A stretch of DNA of 64,000 nt from UBA5336 sp964415675 (GCA_964415675.1 CAYQBG010000001.1:124001-188000), one strand, 5' to 3'. Shown: positions 31,486-39,970, counted from the stretch's first letter. The notes: a model not told the origin generated them from the letters alone. A program made the numbers and translations.

Positions 31486-31884
31486 TCAGAACTCTTCTGC
31501 AGGGTCTGGTGCCTTTTCAGCCGGGTTATCAACCCGGTTCATCACCATGACGAGGTAGGAAATAACGATTTCGGCGAGGATCGCCCCTGCGACCAACACG
31601 CTCACCCCTTGCGGTGCGGTAAACATCAGGATCACCACGAGCACAAGTTTTACAATTGCCGCGCCAATGAGGAACCACAGTGCACGCACCCATGCAATCG
31701 CGACCAGCGCGGCAAGGGCGCAAATCGCAAAGAAGCCCGCCAGGCCAAACGCCAGTCGCGCCCCGAGGCCAACCGGGCTCGCCAGGGCCTGCCAGATCGC
31801 CCACAGGTCGCCAGCCGCCCACGCATTCGCAGCAAACAGGATCACGCACCACAGCGTAATCGCAAGAGCTCGCAGCGCACTCAT
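31486..31884 (-). CDS. Uncharacterised membrane protein between nuoF and nuoG
   Basis: A 132-residue protein I do not recognise. It has an N-terminal hydrophobic segment that could be a signal anchor (4-24, ending AWAAG) and two or three further helices (about 42-62, 64-85, 92-113), then a short acidic Pro-rich tail. It lies 9 bases after nuoF and 3 bases before nuoG, so it must be co-transcribed with complex I. Extra small membrane genes in this position occur in related bacteria, suggesting an assembly or accessory role, which is inference only. Confidence 0.75.
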   Translation of the reverse strand: MSALRALAITLWCVILFAANAWAAGDLWAIWQALASPVGLGARLAFGLAGFFAICALAALVAIAWVRALWFLIGAAIVKLVLVVILMFTAPQGVSVLVAGAILAEIVISYLVMVMNRVDNPAEKAPDPAEEF

Positions 31885-31893
31885 CGACTCGCT

Positions 31894-33198
31894 CTACTCC
31901 GCCGCGACGGTGTGACCCTCCACAAAGGCGCGCGGTGCACGGTAGCGGTCGATCCGCTCCTCGATCTCGTGGCGGAAATGGCGGATCAGGCCCTGGATCG
32001 GCCAGGCGGCCGCATCCCCGAGCGCGCAGATCGTGTGGCCTTCGACCTGTTTGGTCACTTCCAGCAGCATGTCGATCTCGTGATGCTCGGCCTCGCCCCT
32101 GGCCATGCGCTGCATCACCCGCCACATCCAGCCGGTGCCTTCGCGGCAGGGCGTACACTGTCCGCAGCTCTCATGTTTGTAGAAATAAGCAATCCGCGTA
32201 ATCGCCTGTATCAGGTCGGTCTCCTTGTCCATGACAATGACGGCGGCTGTGCCAAGGCCCGATTTGAGATCCTTGAGCGAATCGAAATCCATCTTAGCGT
32301 CGATGATCTGCTCAGCCGGCACCATCGGGACCGATGAACCGCCGGGAATCACCGCCTTGAGATTGTCCCAGCCCCCGCGAATGCCGCCGCAATGGGTTTC
32401 GATCAGGTCGCGGAAGGTAATCGACATTTCCTCTTCAACATTGCACGGTTTCTCGACATGGCCGGAGATGCAGAAGAGCTTTGTGCCCGCGTTGCCCGGC
32501 TCACCGAAACCGGCAAACCATTCGGCCCCACGCCGCAGGATGGTCGGCACCACGGCAATACTCTCGACATTGTTGACCGTGGTCGGGCAGCCATAAAGCC
32601 CGGCATTGGCCGGGAAAGGCGGCTTCAGGCGCGGCTGGCCTTTCTTGCCCTCGAGGCTTTCCAGAAGCGCAGTCTCCTCGCCGCAGATATAGGCGCCGGC
32701 GCCGTGGCTGACATGCACGTCGAAATCCCAGCCATGCACATTATCCTTGCCGATCAGGCGAGCCTCATAAGCCTCGCGGATCGCTTTTTCGAGCGCATGA
32801 CGCTCGGCGATATATTCCCCACGAATATAAATATAGCAGGTATGCGCGCGCATCGCATAAGAAGCGACCAGACAGCCTTCGATGAACAGGTGGGGATCAT
32901 GGCGCATGATCTCCCGGTCCTTGCAGGTGCCGGGCTCTGACTCATCGGCATTGACGACGAGATAGTGCGGCCGCTCGCCGACCTGTTTCGGCATGAAGGT
33001 CCATTTCAGGCCCGTCGGGAAGCCCGCACCGCCGCGCCCGCGCAGGCCTGAAGCCTTGATCTGCTCGCAGACCCATTCCGGCCCGAAAGAAATGAGATCC
33101 TTCGTCGAATTCCAGGCGCCACGCCCTTTCGCCGCCTCCAGGCCGGGATCATGGCGGCCATAGAGATTGGTAAAAATCCGGTCCTTGTCCTGCAGCAT
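31894..33198 (-). CDS. nuoF: NADH-quinone oxidoreductase subunit F
   Basis: NADH- and FMN-binding subunit with cluster N3. In 434 residues: the glycine-rich NADH site GLRGRGGAGFPTGLKW (51-66), the FMN region VVNADESEPGTCKDREI and GAGAYICGEETALLESLEG, and the 4Fe-4S ligands Cys345, 348, 351 and 391 (ESCGQCTPCREGTGW). The length is that of mitochondrial 51-kDa proteins. It begins 6 bases after a tiny membrane protein gene and precedes the 132-residue protein. Confidence 0.97.
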   Translation of the reverse strand: MLQDKDRIFTNLYGRHDPGLEAAKGRGAWNSTKDLISFGPEWVCEQIKASGLRGRGGAGFPTGLKWTFMPKQVGERPHYLVVNADESEPGTCKDREIMRHDPHLFIEGCLVASYAMRAHTCYIYIRGEYIAERHALEKAIREAYEARLIGKDNVHGWDFDVHVSHGAGAYICGEETALLESLEGKKGQPRLKPPFPANAGLYGCPTTVNNVESIAVVPTILRRGAEWFAGFGEPGNAGTKLFCISGHVEKPCNVEEEMSITFRDLIETHCGGIRGGWDNLKAVIPGGSSVPMVPAEQIIDAKMDFDSLKDLKSGLGTAAVIVMDKETDLIQAITRIAYFYKHESCGQCTPCREGTGWMWRVMQRMARGEAEHHEIDMLLEVTKQVEGHTICALGDAAAWPIQGLIRHFRHEIEERIDRYRAPRAFVEGHTVAAE

Positions 33199-33204
33199 TC
33201 TTGT

Positions 33205-33414
33205 CTACCTCTGCGTTCGCATGATGCCGATCAGTGCCGGCAGAAGAAACCCGGCGCCGAGTAGCATGCCCGACACCAGCCAGATCCAGTTTCCGGTTGC
33301 AAGAAACAGCCCCGCGCCGCCCGTCACACAGGCTCCGTCCATCAGCGCCGACCTGACCAGCACACGCCTTTGATCCGGATCCAAGCGCCCGCCTGCCATC
33401 TCAGTCTCCGCCAT
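33205..33414 (-). CDS. Small two-helix membrane protein (nuoE-nuoF interval, copy 2)
   Basis: A 69-residue protein of unknown function: a hydrophilic N-terminus (about 1-25) followed by two membrane helices (about 28-44 and 46-64). The second helix reads SGMLLGAGFLLPALI, closely like AGGVLGAAFLLPDLL in the neighbouring 56-residue protein, so the two look like a diverged tandem duplication. It overlaps the end of that gene by 14 bases and precedes nuoF by 6 bases. Reality is supported by position, overlap and the paralogous motif, not by a known family. Confidence 0.6.
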   Translation of the reverse strand: MAETEMAGGRLDPDQRRVLVRSALMDGACVTGGAGLFLATGNWIWLVSGMLLGAGFLLPALIGIMRTQR

Positions 33415-33571
33415 TGTCCCGGCCCTTCAGGAGGTCCGGAAGCAGGAATGCGGCGCCGAGCACGCCGCCTGCAATCACAAATTCGACCCGCCCGGTGAAA
33501 AGCAGGCACACCAGTCCGCCCAATGCAAAAATCGCGGCAATCACGCGGTTATGTTTCTCTTGCCTGTCCAT
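33401..33571 (-). CDS. Small two-helix membrane protein (nuoE-nuoF interval, copy 1)
   Basis: A 56-residue protein starting MDRQEKHNRVIAAIF, with helices at about 9-26 and 29-47 and a charged end (LKGRDNGGD). No family is recognised. The start at 33571 lies 25 bases after nuoE; a reading 28 codons longer would be an Arg-rich stretch overlapping nuoE and was rejected. It shares the GVLGAAFLLPDLL-type helix with the next gene. Confidence 0.6.
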   Translation of the reverse strand: MDRQEKHNRVIAAIFALGGLVCLLFTGRVEFVIAGGVLGAAFLLPDLLKGRDNGGD

Positions 33572-33596
33572 CGCCGGCGCCACCGTTCTTGCGTTC

Positions 33597-34613
33597 CTAA
33601 TCCGCCGGACCCTTGTGCGTGGCCAGCGCCGCCGCCTGGGTGATCCAGTCTTCACGCCCGATCCGACCGGGAAAGCTCAGATAGCCCTCAACCCAGTCGA
33701 CATTTGCAGGTGTCCAGGCCGCGACCTGGGCAAACGTGTAGATCCCGAGCGCATTGAGCTGAGCTTCATTGACCGGTCCGACGCCCTTGATCTTCTTGAG
33801 ATCGTCACGCTCGCTCTCAGCGATTTCCATCGCCTCAGGCTTCTCACCGGATATCTCGACCAGTTCTACCCCCTTGTCGCCGGCGCTGGCCTCTTCCCTT
33901 TTTGTATTTGTAGGCGGCGGGGCCGGCGGCTCTGCCTTGGCTTCGGGGGCCGGTTCAGCGTCCGGCGCATTGGGTACCGCGCCAAGGCGCGTCGCGCGGG
34001 TGCCATCGAAAAGCGAAGGATCGGTCAGGACATCGGTGCCCCCGACAGGCTCGGAAAAGACCCGATCGACCTGCGGACCCGGCTCGACATCAGCGCCATT
34101 GCGCAACCGTTCGATGATTTCCTCAAGGCTTCCAGGCGTCAGGTCCTCAAAATAGTCGTCATTGATCTGAACCATTGGTGCATTCACGCAGGCACCGAGG
34201 CATTCGACTTCCTCCCAGGACAGCTTCCCGTCATCAGTGACTGCCATCTTCTTGCCGATCCTGCGCTCACAAACGGTTTTGAGATCATCTGCCCCGCGCA
34301 GCATACAGGGGGTCGTGCCGCATAGCTGAACATGGTGGCGCCCGACGGGGGCCAGCTTGAACATGGTGTAGAAGGTCGCAACCTCATACACACGGATATA
34401 GGGCATCTCCAGCCGGTCGGCGACGGCGCGCATGGCCGGTTCAGACAGCCAGCCGCCATTATCCTTCTGCGCCAGCCAGAGGAGCGGGATCACAGCCGAC
34501 TGTTTGCGGTCCGCCGGATACTTGCCCATCCAGAAATCGATGGTCGGCTCTGTATCCGGGCTGAAGGCGAAACTCTCGCCGCCCGCTTCGAGATCAAACC
34601 TGCGCAGTGCCAT
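33597..34613 (-). CDS. nuoE: NADH-quinone oxidoreductase subunit E with C-terminal extension
   Basis: Thioredoxin-fold 2Fe-2S subunit (cluster N1a). The cluster ligands are Cys98, Cys103, Cys138 and Cys142 in the usual CxxxxC and CxxxC spacing. The conserved part ends near residue 185, yet the protein is 338 residues long. After an Ala/Pro/Glu-rich linker (about 205-250) comes a compact C-terminal module with KKIKGVGPVNEAQLNALGI and WVEGYLSFPGRIGREDWI, resembling the helix-hairpin-helix-like domain seen fused to some alphaproteobacterial NuoE and L21 proteins. It is followed after 25 bases by two tiny membrane genes. Confidence 0.95.
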   Translation of the reverse strand: MALRRFDLEAGGESFAFSPDTEPTIDFWMGKYPADRKQSAVIPLLWLAQKDNGGWLSEPAMRAVADRLEMPYIRVYEVATFYTMFKLAPVGRHHVQLCGTTPCMLRGADDLKTVCERRIGKKMAVTDDGKLSWEEVECLGACVNAPMVQINDDYFEDLTPGSLEEIIERLRNGADVEPGPQVDRVFSEPVGGTDVLTDPSLFDGTRATRLGAVPNAPDAEPAPEAKAEPPAPPPTNTKREEASAGDKGVELVEISGEKPEAMEIAESERDDLKKIKGVGPVNEAQLNALGIYTFAQVAAWTPANVDWVEGYLSFPGRIGREDWITQAAALATHKGPAD

Positions 34614-35072
34614 CTACGAGTCCTTTCCCGGCGGGATCACGACCCGCCCATTTTCATCCAGTGGCCAGAAGGGATTGTAAGCCACCTCCCAGGCATTGCC
34701 CTCAGGATCGGCAAAATAACCCGAATAGCCGCCCCAGAAGGAATCATGCGGCGCCACGGTAATCTCGGCGCCCGCCACGCGAAGCCGGTCGAAGATCTCA
34801 TCGACCTGCGCCTTTGACCGCGCGTTATAGGCCAATGCCACACCCTTGAAACCGGGCACCTCGTCGCGCGCCGCGTGTCCGGCATCGGCTGCGAGCTTGT
34901 CTGCGTCCCATATGCCAAGCACGAAACCACCCATATCGAACATGGTCATCGCCGGCGGCCCGAAATTGGCAAAGCCGAGAACCTCTTCGTAAAAGCGCGT
35001 CAACGCCTCGCGATCGCGCGCACCGAGCGTGATGATCGACAGCCTCTGTTCGGGCAAAACCGGCGCGGTCAT
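34614..35072 (-). CDS. VOC-fold (glyoxalase/bleomycin resistance-like) protein
   Basis: A 152-residue vicinal-oxygen-chelate protein: RLSIITLGARDREALTRFYEEVLGF opens the first beta-alpha-beta-beta-beta unit, and FWGGYSGYFADPEGNAWEVAYNPFW closes the second. The first position usually held by a metal His is Thr/Leu here, so metal binding is uncertain and the substrate unknown. The start (35072) overlaps the preceding lipoprotein gene stop by four bases and its stop abuts nuoE, so it belongs to the nuo transcript. A link with complex I is not established. Confidence 0.85.
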   Translation of the reverse strand: MTAPVLPEQRLSIITLGARDREALTRFYEEVLGFANFGPPAMTMFDMGGFVLGIWDADKLAADAGHAARDEVPGFKGVALAYNARSKAQVDEIFDRLRVAGAEITVAPHDSFWGGYSGYFADPEGNAWEVAYNPFWPLDENGRVVIPPGKDS

Positions 35073-35545
35073 AGCTGCCTCTCCTCGAAAAAGGCCGCGA
35101 TAGAATCCTTGCGCAGCTGGAAATTGCCGGGCCGCTGGCGCCGGCACCAGTCATTGGCATTGCGGAAGATCGTATGCGCCGCCTCATCAGTCAACTCGCC
35201 GGTCTCGAAGCGCTCGAACGCCCGCTCAAGCGAACTGCTGAGGCGCGGTGATTCGCCTTCACTTCGCGGCTTGAGGGCATGGGCATAATGTGTCGCAAGG
35301 GCTAAAAGACCTGTAAACTCACCGCCATCGGCCGCCACCGCATGCAGGGTGACATCGCAGGCCTCACAGGCAATCTCTGTCTCATTGCCCGACACGTCCC
35401 GGCAGAAATAGAAAACATTGGCCACCGCGATCGAATGGTCGACGGGCACGCTGGTGCGCACCTCTTCTTCATACTGGCCAAGATCGGCGGCGAGCGCGCC
35501 GCACGCCCCGACAAGCAGGGCCGCACCCAGCCAGGCCAGCCGCAC
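35069..35545 (-). CDS. Predicted small lipoprotein/secreted protein in nuo operon
   Basis: A 158-residue protein I cannot assign. It begins with a hydrophobic leader ending LLVGACGALAAD; Cys15 sits in a possible lipobox (LVGAC), otherwise signal peptidase I could cut after ALA. The mature part contains three more cysteines close together or paired (48, 60, 63) and one near 133, suggesting disulphides or metal binding. The start is a GTG sharing one base with the nuoD TAG stop, a strong sign of coupled translation. It overlaps the VOC gene by four bases. Confidence 0.72.
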   Translation of the reverse strand: MRLAWLGAALLVGACGALAADLGQYEEEVRTSVPVDHSIAVANVFYFCRDVSGNETEIACEACDVTLHAVAADGGEFTGLLALATHYAHALKPRSEGESPRLSSSLERAFERFETGELTDEAAHTIFRNANDWCRRQRPGNFQLRKDSIAAFFEERQL

Positions 35546-36741
35546 TAGCGGTCAATCTCCCCGAACACGATGTCGAGCGAGCCGAGAATGGCCGACACGT
35601 CGGCCAGCATCATCCCCTTGCACAAATGGTCCATGGCATGGAGATGCGGAAAGCCCGGCGCGCGCAGCTTGACCCGGTAAGGACGGTTCGAGCCATCAGA
35701 CACCAGATACACGCCAAACTCGCCTTTCGGCGCCTCGACCGCCGCATAAACCTCGCCCTCGGGCACATGGAAGCCTTCGGTATACAGTTTGAAATGATGG
35801 ATCAGGGCTTCCATCGAACGCTTCATCTCGCCCCGGCGCGGAGGCACGACTTTCGAATTCGCCGCCAGCACCTCGCCAGGCTCCAGTTTCCTGATGCACT
35901 GCTTGATGATCTCGACCGATTGCAGCATCTCCTCCATTCGGCAGACATAGCGATCATAATTGTCGCCATGCTTGCCGACCGGAATCTTGAAGTCGAGTTC
36001 GTCATAGACCTCATAGGGCTGGGCGCGTCGCAGATCCCAGGCATGGCCCGACCCGCGCACCATGACCCCTGAAAAGCCCCAGTCGAGAATCGTCTTCAGG
36101 TCGACATTGCCGATATCGACATTGCGCTGCTTGAAGATCCGGTTCTCGGTGACGAGGCTCTCGATATGAGCGAGCTTTCCGGGGAACTGCTCGCACCACT
36201 CCTCGATATCGTCGATCAGCGCCTGTGGCAGGTCCTGATGCACGCCGCCCGGCCGGAAATAAGCCGAGTGCATGCGCGAGCCCGAAGCGCGCTCATAGAA
36301 GACCATCAGCTTTTCGCGCTCTTCGAACGCCCAGGTGATGGGCGTCAGCGCGCCAACATCGAGAATTTGCGTCCCGATATTGAGGAGGTGGTTCAGCACA
36401 CGCCCGATTTCGGCATACATAACGCGAATCAGGCTGGCGCGTCGCGGCACCTCAATCCCGATCAGCTGCTCGATCGCAAGGCACCAGGCATGTTCCTGGT
36501 TCATTGGCGAGACATAATCGAGCCGGTCGAAATAGGGCAGGCCCTGAAGATAGGTCTTGTATTCCAGCAGCTTTTCAGTGCCGCGATGCAACAGACCGAT
36601 ATGGCAGTCCACCCGCTCGACAACCTCGCCATCAAGGTCGAGAATCATACGGAGCACACCATGAGCTGCCGGATGCTGCGGCCCGAAATTCAGCGTGAAT
36701 TTGCGCTCGCCCTCAGGGGCGGAACTCATATCGTCGGCCAT
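35545..36741 (-). CDS. nuoD: NADH-quinone oxidoreductase subunit D
   Basis: 49-kDa-type subunit lining the quinone site. The 398-residue protein has LNFGPQHPAAHGVLRMIL at the N-terminus with the conserved His pair, HRGTEKLLEYKTYLQGLPYFDRLDYVSP-type sequence, and ends with SLDIVFGEIDR, the usual C-terminus. It is separate from nuoC, unlike the E. coli nuoCD fusion. Its start shares a base with the nuoC stop. Confidence 0.97.
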   Translation of the reverse strand: MADDMSSAPEGERKFTLNFGPQHPAAHGVLRMILDLDGEVVERVDCHIGLLHRGTEKLLEYKTYLQGLPYFDRLDYVSPMNQEHAWCLAIEQLIGIEVPRRASLIRVMYAEIGRVLNHLLNIGTQILDVGALTPITWAFEEREKLMVFYERASGSRMHSAYFRPGGVHQDLPQALIDDIEEWCEQFPGKLAHIESLVTENRIFKQRNVDIGNVDLKTILDWGFSGVMVRGSGHAWDLRRAQPYEVYDELDFKIPVGKHGDNYDRYVCRMEEMLQSVEIIKQCIRKLEPGEVLAANSKVVPPRRGEMKRSMEALIHHFKLYTEGFHVPEGEVYAAVEAPKGEFGVYLVSDGSNRPYRVKLRAPGFPHLHAMDHLCKGMMLADVSAILGSLDIVFGEIDR

Positions 36742-37367
36742 CAGGCGCCCCCCTCATTCGTCTCCGCTTTCTCATCGCCCGGAATGACGGATGTCATGCC
36801 TTCCCAGGGGCTGAGGAAGTCGAAATTACGGTATTCCTGAATGAGCTTCACCGGTTCATAGACGACCCGTTTTTCCAAATCGTCATAGCGAACCTCGACA
36901 TGGCCGGTGAGCGGGAAATCCTTGCGTAGCGGATAGCCCTCGAACCCGTAATCGGTCAGGATCCGGCGAAGGTCAGGATGGTTGGAAAACTGGATGCCAT
37001 ACATGTCGAAGGCTTCCCGCTCGAACCAGTCCGCACAGGGGAAGAGCTCGGTCAGGCTGGCCACCGCAGTGTCCTCATCGGTGGCCACTTTCAGCCGGAT
37101 ACGGTGATTCATCCGCATCGACAGGAAGTGATAGACGACATCGAATCGTTCGGCCCGTTCGGGATAATCGACGCCGCAAATATCGATCAGGGTCTCGAAC
37201 AGGCAGAGGCGGTCCTCGCGCAGGAATTTCACCGTATCGACGATCTTGTCCCGGTCGATCCGCATTGTCAGCTCGCCATGCGCGATCCTATGGCCCAGAA
37301 CGGCCCCTTTCAGCGCCTGTTCGAGGTGCGCCGCAAGGTCAGCATAATTTTCGCTCGCTTCGCTCAT
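36741..37367 (-). CDS. nuoC: NADH-quinone oxidoreductase subunit C
   Basis: 30-kDa-type structural subunit of the peripheral arm, 208 residues. Family motifs: LIDICGVDYPERAERFDVVYH, FPCADWFEREAFDMYGIQFSNHPDLRRILTDY-type sequence and GYPLRKDFPLTGHVEVRYD. The tail after FLSPWEGM is short and variable. It lies 8 bases after nuoB and is coupled to nuoD. Confidence 0.97.
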   Translation of the reverse strand: MSEASENYADLAAHLEQALKGAVLGHRIAHGELTMRIDRDKIVDTVKFLREDRLCLFETLIDICGVDYPERAERFDVVYHFLSMRMNHRIRLKVATDEDTAVASLTELFPCADWFEREAFDMYGIQFSNHPDLRRILTDYGFEGYPLRKDFPLTGHVEVRYDDLEKRVVYEPVKLIQEYRNFDFLSPWEGMTSVIPGDEKAETNEGGA

Positions 37368-37375
37368 CGTCTTTC

Positions 37376-37945
37376 CTAGCGCTCAATCGACCCTTCGCGG
37401 CGGATCTTCTTCTGCAGCTGCAACAGGCCATAGACCAGCGCCTCTGCCGTCGGCGGGCAGCCGGGGACATAGATATCGACGGGAACGATCCGGTCGCAGC
37501 CGCGCACCACTGAATAGCTGTAATGATAATAGCCCCCGCCATTGGCACATGAGCCCATCGAAACAACGTAACGCGGCTCGGGCATCTGGTCATAGACCTT
37601 GCGCAGAGCCGGCGCCATCTTGTTGGTCAGCGTGCCCGCCACGATCATCACATCCGACTGGCGGGGCGAGCCGCGCGGCGCCATGCCGAACCGCTCCAGA
37701 TCATAGCGTGGGTTGCCTGCCTGCATCATCTCGACCGCGCAGCAGGCCAACCCGAATGTCATCCACATGAGCGAGCCGGTGCGCGCCCAGGCGATCAGGT
37801 CATCGGCGCGTGCAGTGATGAAACCCTTGTCGGCCAGCTCGTCGGACAGGCCGGCATAGAACGGGTCGTCGAGCCGCGGCGCGTGACCGCCTTCAACGCC
37901 GGCCCGGTTGTCCAGCGCATAGGGTTTGAAACCGTCTTCAGCCAT
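37376..37945 (-). CDS. nuoB: NADH-quinone oxidoreductase subunit B
   Basis: Holds the terminal cluster N2. The 189-residue protein has the adjacent cysteines 68-69 (GLACCAVEMM), Cys133 (MGSCANGGG) and Cys163 (VPGCPPTAEAL), the complete N2 ligand set. I chose the ATG at 37945, one base after the nuoA stop; an in-frame start at 37987 would overlap nuoA and has no supporting conservation. Confidence 0.97.
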   Translation of the reverse strand: MAEDGFKPYALDNRAGVEGGHAPRLDDPFYAGLSDELADKGFITARADDLIAWARTGSLMWMTFGLACCAVEMMQAGNPRYDLERFGMAPRGSPRQSDVMIVAGTLTNKMAPALRKVYDQMPEPRYVVSMGSCANGGGYYHYSYSVVRGCDRIVPVDIYVPGCPPTAEALVYGLLQLQKKIRREGSIER

Positions 37946-37946
37946 C

Positions 37947-38321
37947 TTATTCCCACTCCAGCGCCCCACGGCGCCATTCATAGACAAAGCCGACAGTCAG
38001 CACGAACAGGAAGGCCATCATCGACCAGAATCCGAACACGCCGATCTCACCAAGGCTCACCGCCCAGGGAAAGAGGAAGGCGACTTCGAGGTCGAAGATG
38101 ATGAAAAGGATCGCCACCAGATAGAACCGCACATCAAACTTCATCCGCGCATCATCAAAGGCCGGAAAGCCGCACTCATAGGCAGAGTTCTTCTCCGGAT
38201 CCGGATTGGATGGCGCCAGCACGGCCGCGCCCACCACGAAAAGGATCGAGAGAATGGCCGCAAATCCCAGAAAGATGATCACTGGCAGGTAATCCAGTGC
38301 AAACCGTTCGATATCGGTCAT
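37947..38321 (-). CDS. nuoA: NADH-quinone oxidoreductase subunit A
   Basis: Three-helix membrane subunit at the junction with the peripheral arm, 124 residues. The loop after helix 1 carries KNSAYECGFPAFDDARMKFD with the conserved ND3-type Cys, and helix 2 reads FDVRFYLVAILFIIFDLEVAF-like with conserved acidic residues. It is the first gene of the nuo transcript; the 208 bases upstream separate it from divergent pyk. Confidence 0.97.
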   Translation of the reverse strand: MTDIERFALDYLPVIIFLGFAAILSILFVVGAAVLAPSNPDPEKNSAYECGFPAFDDARMKFDVRFYLVAILFIIFDLEVAFLFPWAVSLGEIGVFGFWSMMAFLFVLTVGFVYEWRRGALEWE

Positions 38322-38405
38322 GTCAGGTTACGTCTCTTCTTGTCGCGCGGCATGTCTGGCGCGGGGTTAGAATGCTTTTCCGGCCCGCGCAACCACCACT
38401 CATCC

Positions 38406-38416
38406 CTATACTATAG
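38406..38416. promoter_or_regulatory. CTATACTATAG palindrome between nuoA and pyk
   Basis: An 11-base perfect palindrome (CTATA-C-TATAG) in the 208-base divergent intergenic region. Read leftwards it offers a TATAGT -10-like hexamer 85-90 bases ahead of nuoA; read rightwards it offers TATACT. No good -35 lies 16-18 bases away on either side, so an activator-dependent promoter or an operator are both possible. Confidence 0.35.
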
Positions 38417-38466
38417 CGCAGCATACGGAAATCCCGCCAGCAGGCTGCGTCGCAGCGTCACGGCAT

Positions 38467-38495
38467 TTGCCGCCTGCGCGCAACACAGGCTAAGG
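38467..38495 (+). promoter_or_regulatory. Candidate pyk promoter
   Basis: TTGCCG and CTAAGG are spaced by exactly 17 bases, ending 35 bases ahead of the pyk GTG start. This resembles the weak TTGNCG-type promoters of alphaproteobacteria but the -10 match is poor. Confidence 0.3.
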
Positions 38496-38529
38496 CAGAG
38501 CGGCAAGACCATAGATTCAGGAGATATGT

Positions 38530-39918
38530 GTGGGCCAGCGTCACAGCAAGATCGTCGCCACTCTCGGTCCCGGCAGCCGTTCACCCGATACGGTCCGCCT
38601 TCTGGCCCAGGCCGGCGTCAACGTGTTCCGACTGAATTTCAGCCATGGCACCCATGACGAGCATGAGAAAACCTGCGCCGCCGTGCGCGCGGCAGAGGCG
38701 GCGGTCGGTCGCCCGCTGGCCGTCCTAGCAGACCTGCAGGGACCGAAAGTACGTGTCGGCAGCTTTCCCGGCGGCGAGATCCGACTCGGTTTCAACAGTG
38801 AATTCGATCTTGTCGCGGCCGAGACCACGGAAAGCGAGGGTGTCATCCCGGTTCCGCACCCCGAAATCCTTCAGGGGCTGGAGGAAGGCGATCGCATCCT
38901 GTGCAATGACGGCCTGCTCACGCTCGATGTGATAGAGGGCGGGCCTTCGCCGCGCGTGCGCAGCCCCCTGCCCGGCAAACTGTCCGACAAGAAGGGCTTT
39001 ACTGTTCGCGGCAAGGCCCTGCCCGTCAGCGCGCTGACTGAAAAGGACACGGCCGACCTCGCTTTCGCCATGCAGCTCGATGTCGAATTTGTCGCGCTCA
39101 GCTTCGTTCAGACCCGCGGCGATGTTGAAACCGCCAGATCGCTGATCACCAATCGCGCGCCCCTGATCGCAAAGCTGGAAAAACCCGCTGCGATCGAGCA
39201 TCTCGACGCCATCATCGACGCCGCAGACGGCGTGATGGTCGCGCGCGGCGACCTGGGCGTTGAATTCCCGGCCGAACAGGTGCCGATCATCCAGAGACGC
39301 ATTGTCCGGTGCGCCCGAGCCGCCGGAAAGCCCGTCATTGTCGCGACCCAGATGCTGGAATCCATGGTCGAACATGCGGCCCCGACCCGCGCCGAAGCCA
39401 GCGATGTCGCCTCCGCCATCTATCAGGGGGCCGATGCGGTGATGCTGTCAGCCGAGACCGCTGTAGGTCGTCACCCGGCGACCGCTGTGGCGATCATGTC
39501 CCGGATCATCACAGCCACCGAACAGGCCGAAGACCACCGGCGTGCGCTTGGCCAGTTTGCCGGTGAAGCCCCGCGCGACACGGCCATTGATATCGTCGCC
39601 GACGCCGCCTTCCGGCTGGCCGAAGCCGAGGGCGCCCGCGCGCTGGCCTTGCGCACCGGATCGACCCGTCGCCTCGCCCGGTTTGCCCGCCGGCGCGGTT
39701 CGGTCCCCGTGCTCTATGGATCGAACAACACTCAGCGCCTGCGACGCGCCACCCTGTTCTGGGGAGTCAACGCCCATCGCCTGGAGGCACCAGACGCACG
39801 CGGCTGGACCGAATCGCTGCGCGCAGCGGCCGGACTGGAGGGGCCAATCGCCTGGTCGGCCTGGAAGGGCGAGGATGAGGACCGCGTCACCGCCTGGGAA
39901 ATCGGTCTCGACCTGTGA
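38530..39918 (+). CDS. pyk: Pyruvate kinase
   Basis: Makes pyruvate and ATP from phosphoenolpyruvate, supplying the pyruvate dehydrogenase encoded nearby. The 462-residue protein begins with GTG (AGGAG about 5 bases upstream) and MGQRHSKIVATLGPGSRSPD. It has FRLNFSHGTHDEH, LADLQGPKVRVG, the catalytic LIAKLEKPAAIEHLDAI, DGVMVARGDLGVEFPAEQVP and the VIVATQMLESMVEHAAPTRAE signature with its substrate-loop Thr. Domain order is A-B-A-C. It stands alone on the plus strand, divergent from nuo. Confidence 0.96.
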   Translation: MGQRHSKIVATLGPGSRSPDTVRLLAQAGVNVFRLNFSHGTHDEHEKTCAAVRAAEAAVGRPLAVLADLQGPKVRVGSFPGGEIRLGFNSEFDLVAAETTESEGVIPVPHPEILQGLEEGDRILCNDGLLTLDVIEGGPSPRVRSPLPGKLSDKKGFTVRGKALPVSALTEKDTADLAFAMQLDVEFVALSFVQTRGDVETARSLITNRAPLIAKLEKPAAIEHLDAIIDAADGVMVARGDLGVEFPAEQVPIIQRRIVRCARAAGKPVIVATQMLESMVEHAAPTRAEASDVASAIYQGADAVMLSAETAVGRHPATAVAIMSRIITATEQAEDHRRALGQFAGEAPRDTAIDIVADAAFRLAEAEGARALALRTGSTRRLARFARRRGSVPVLYGSNNTQRLRRATLFWGVNAHRLEAPDARGWTESLRAAAGLEGPIAWSAWKGEDEDRVTAWEIGLDL

Positions 39919-39940
39919 CCGGATCTATCACAGCAACCCG

Positions 39941-39970
39941 CCCGCTTCGGTGCGCTCCCGGGGAAGCGGG
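39941..39970 (+). terminator. Possible pyk terminator hairpin
   Basis: An 8-base inverted repeat (CCCGCTTC / GAAGCGGG, 14-base loop) lies 23 bases after the pyk stop and before tRNA-Thr. No T-run follows, so termination is uncertain. Confidence 0.35.
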
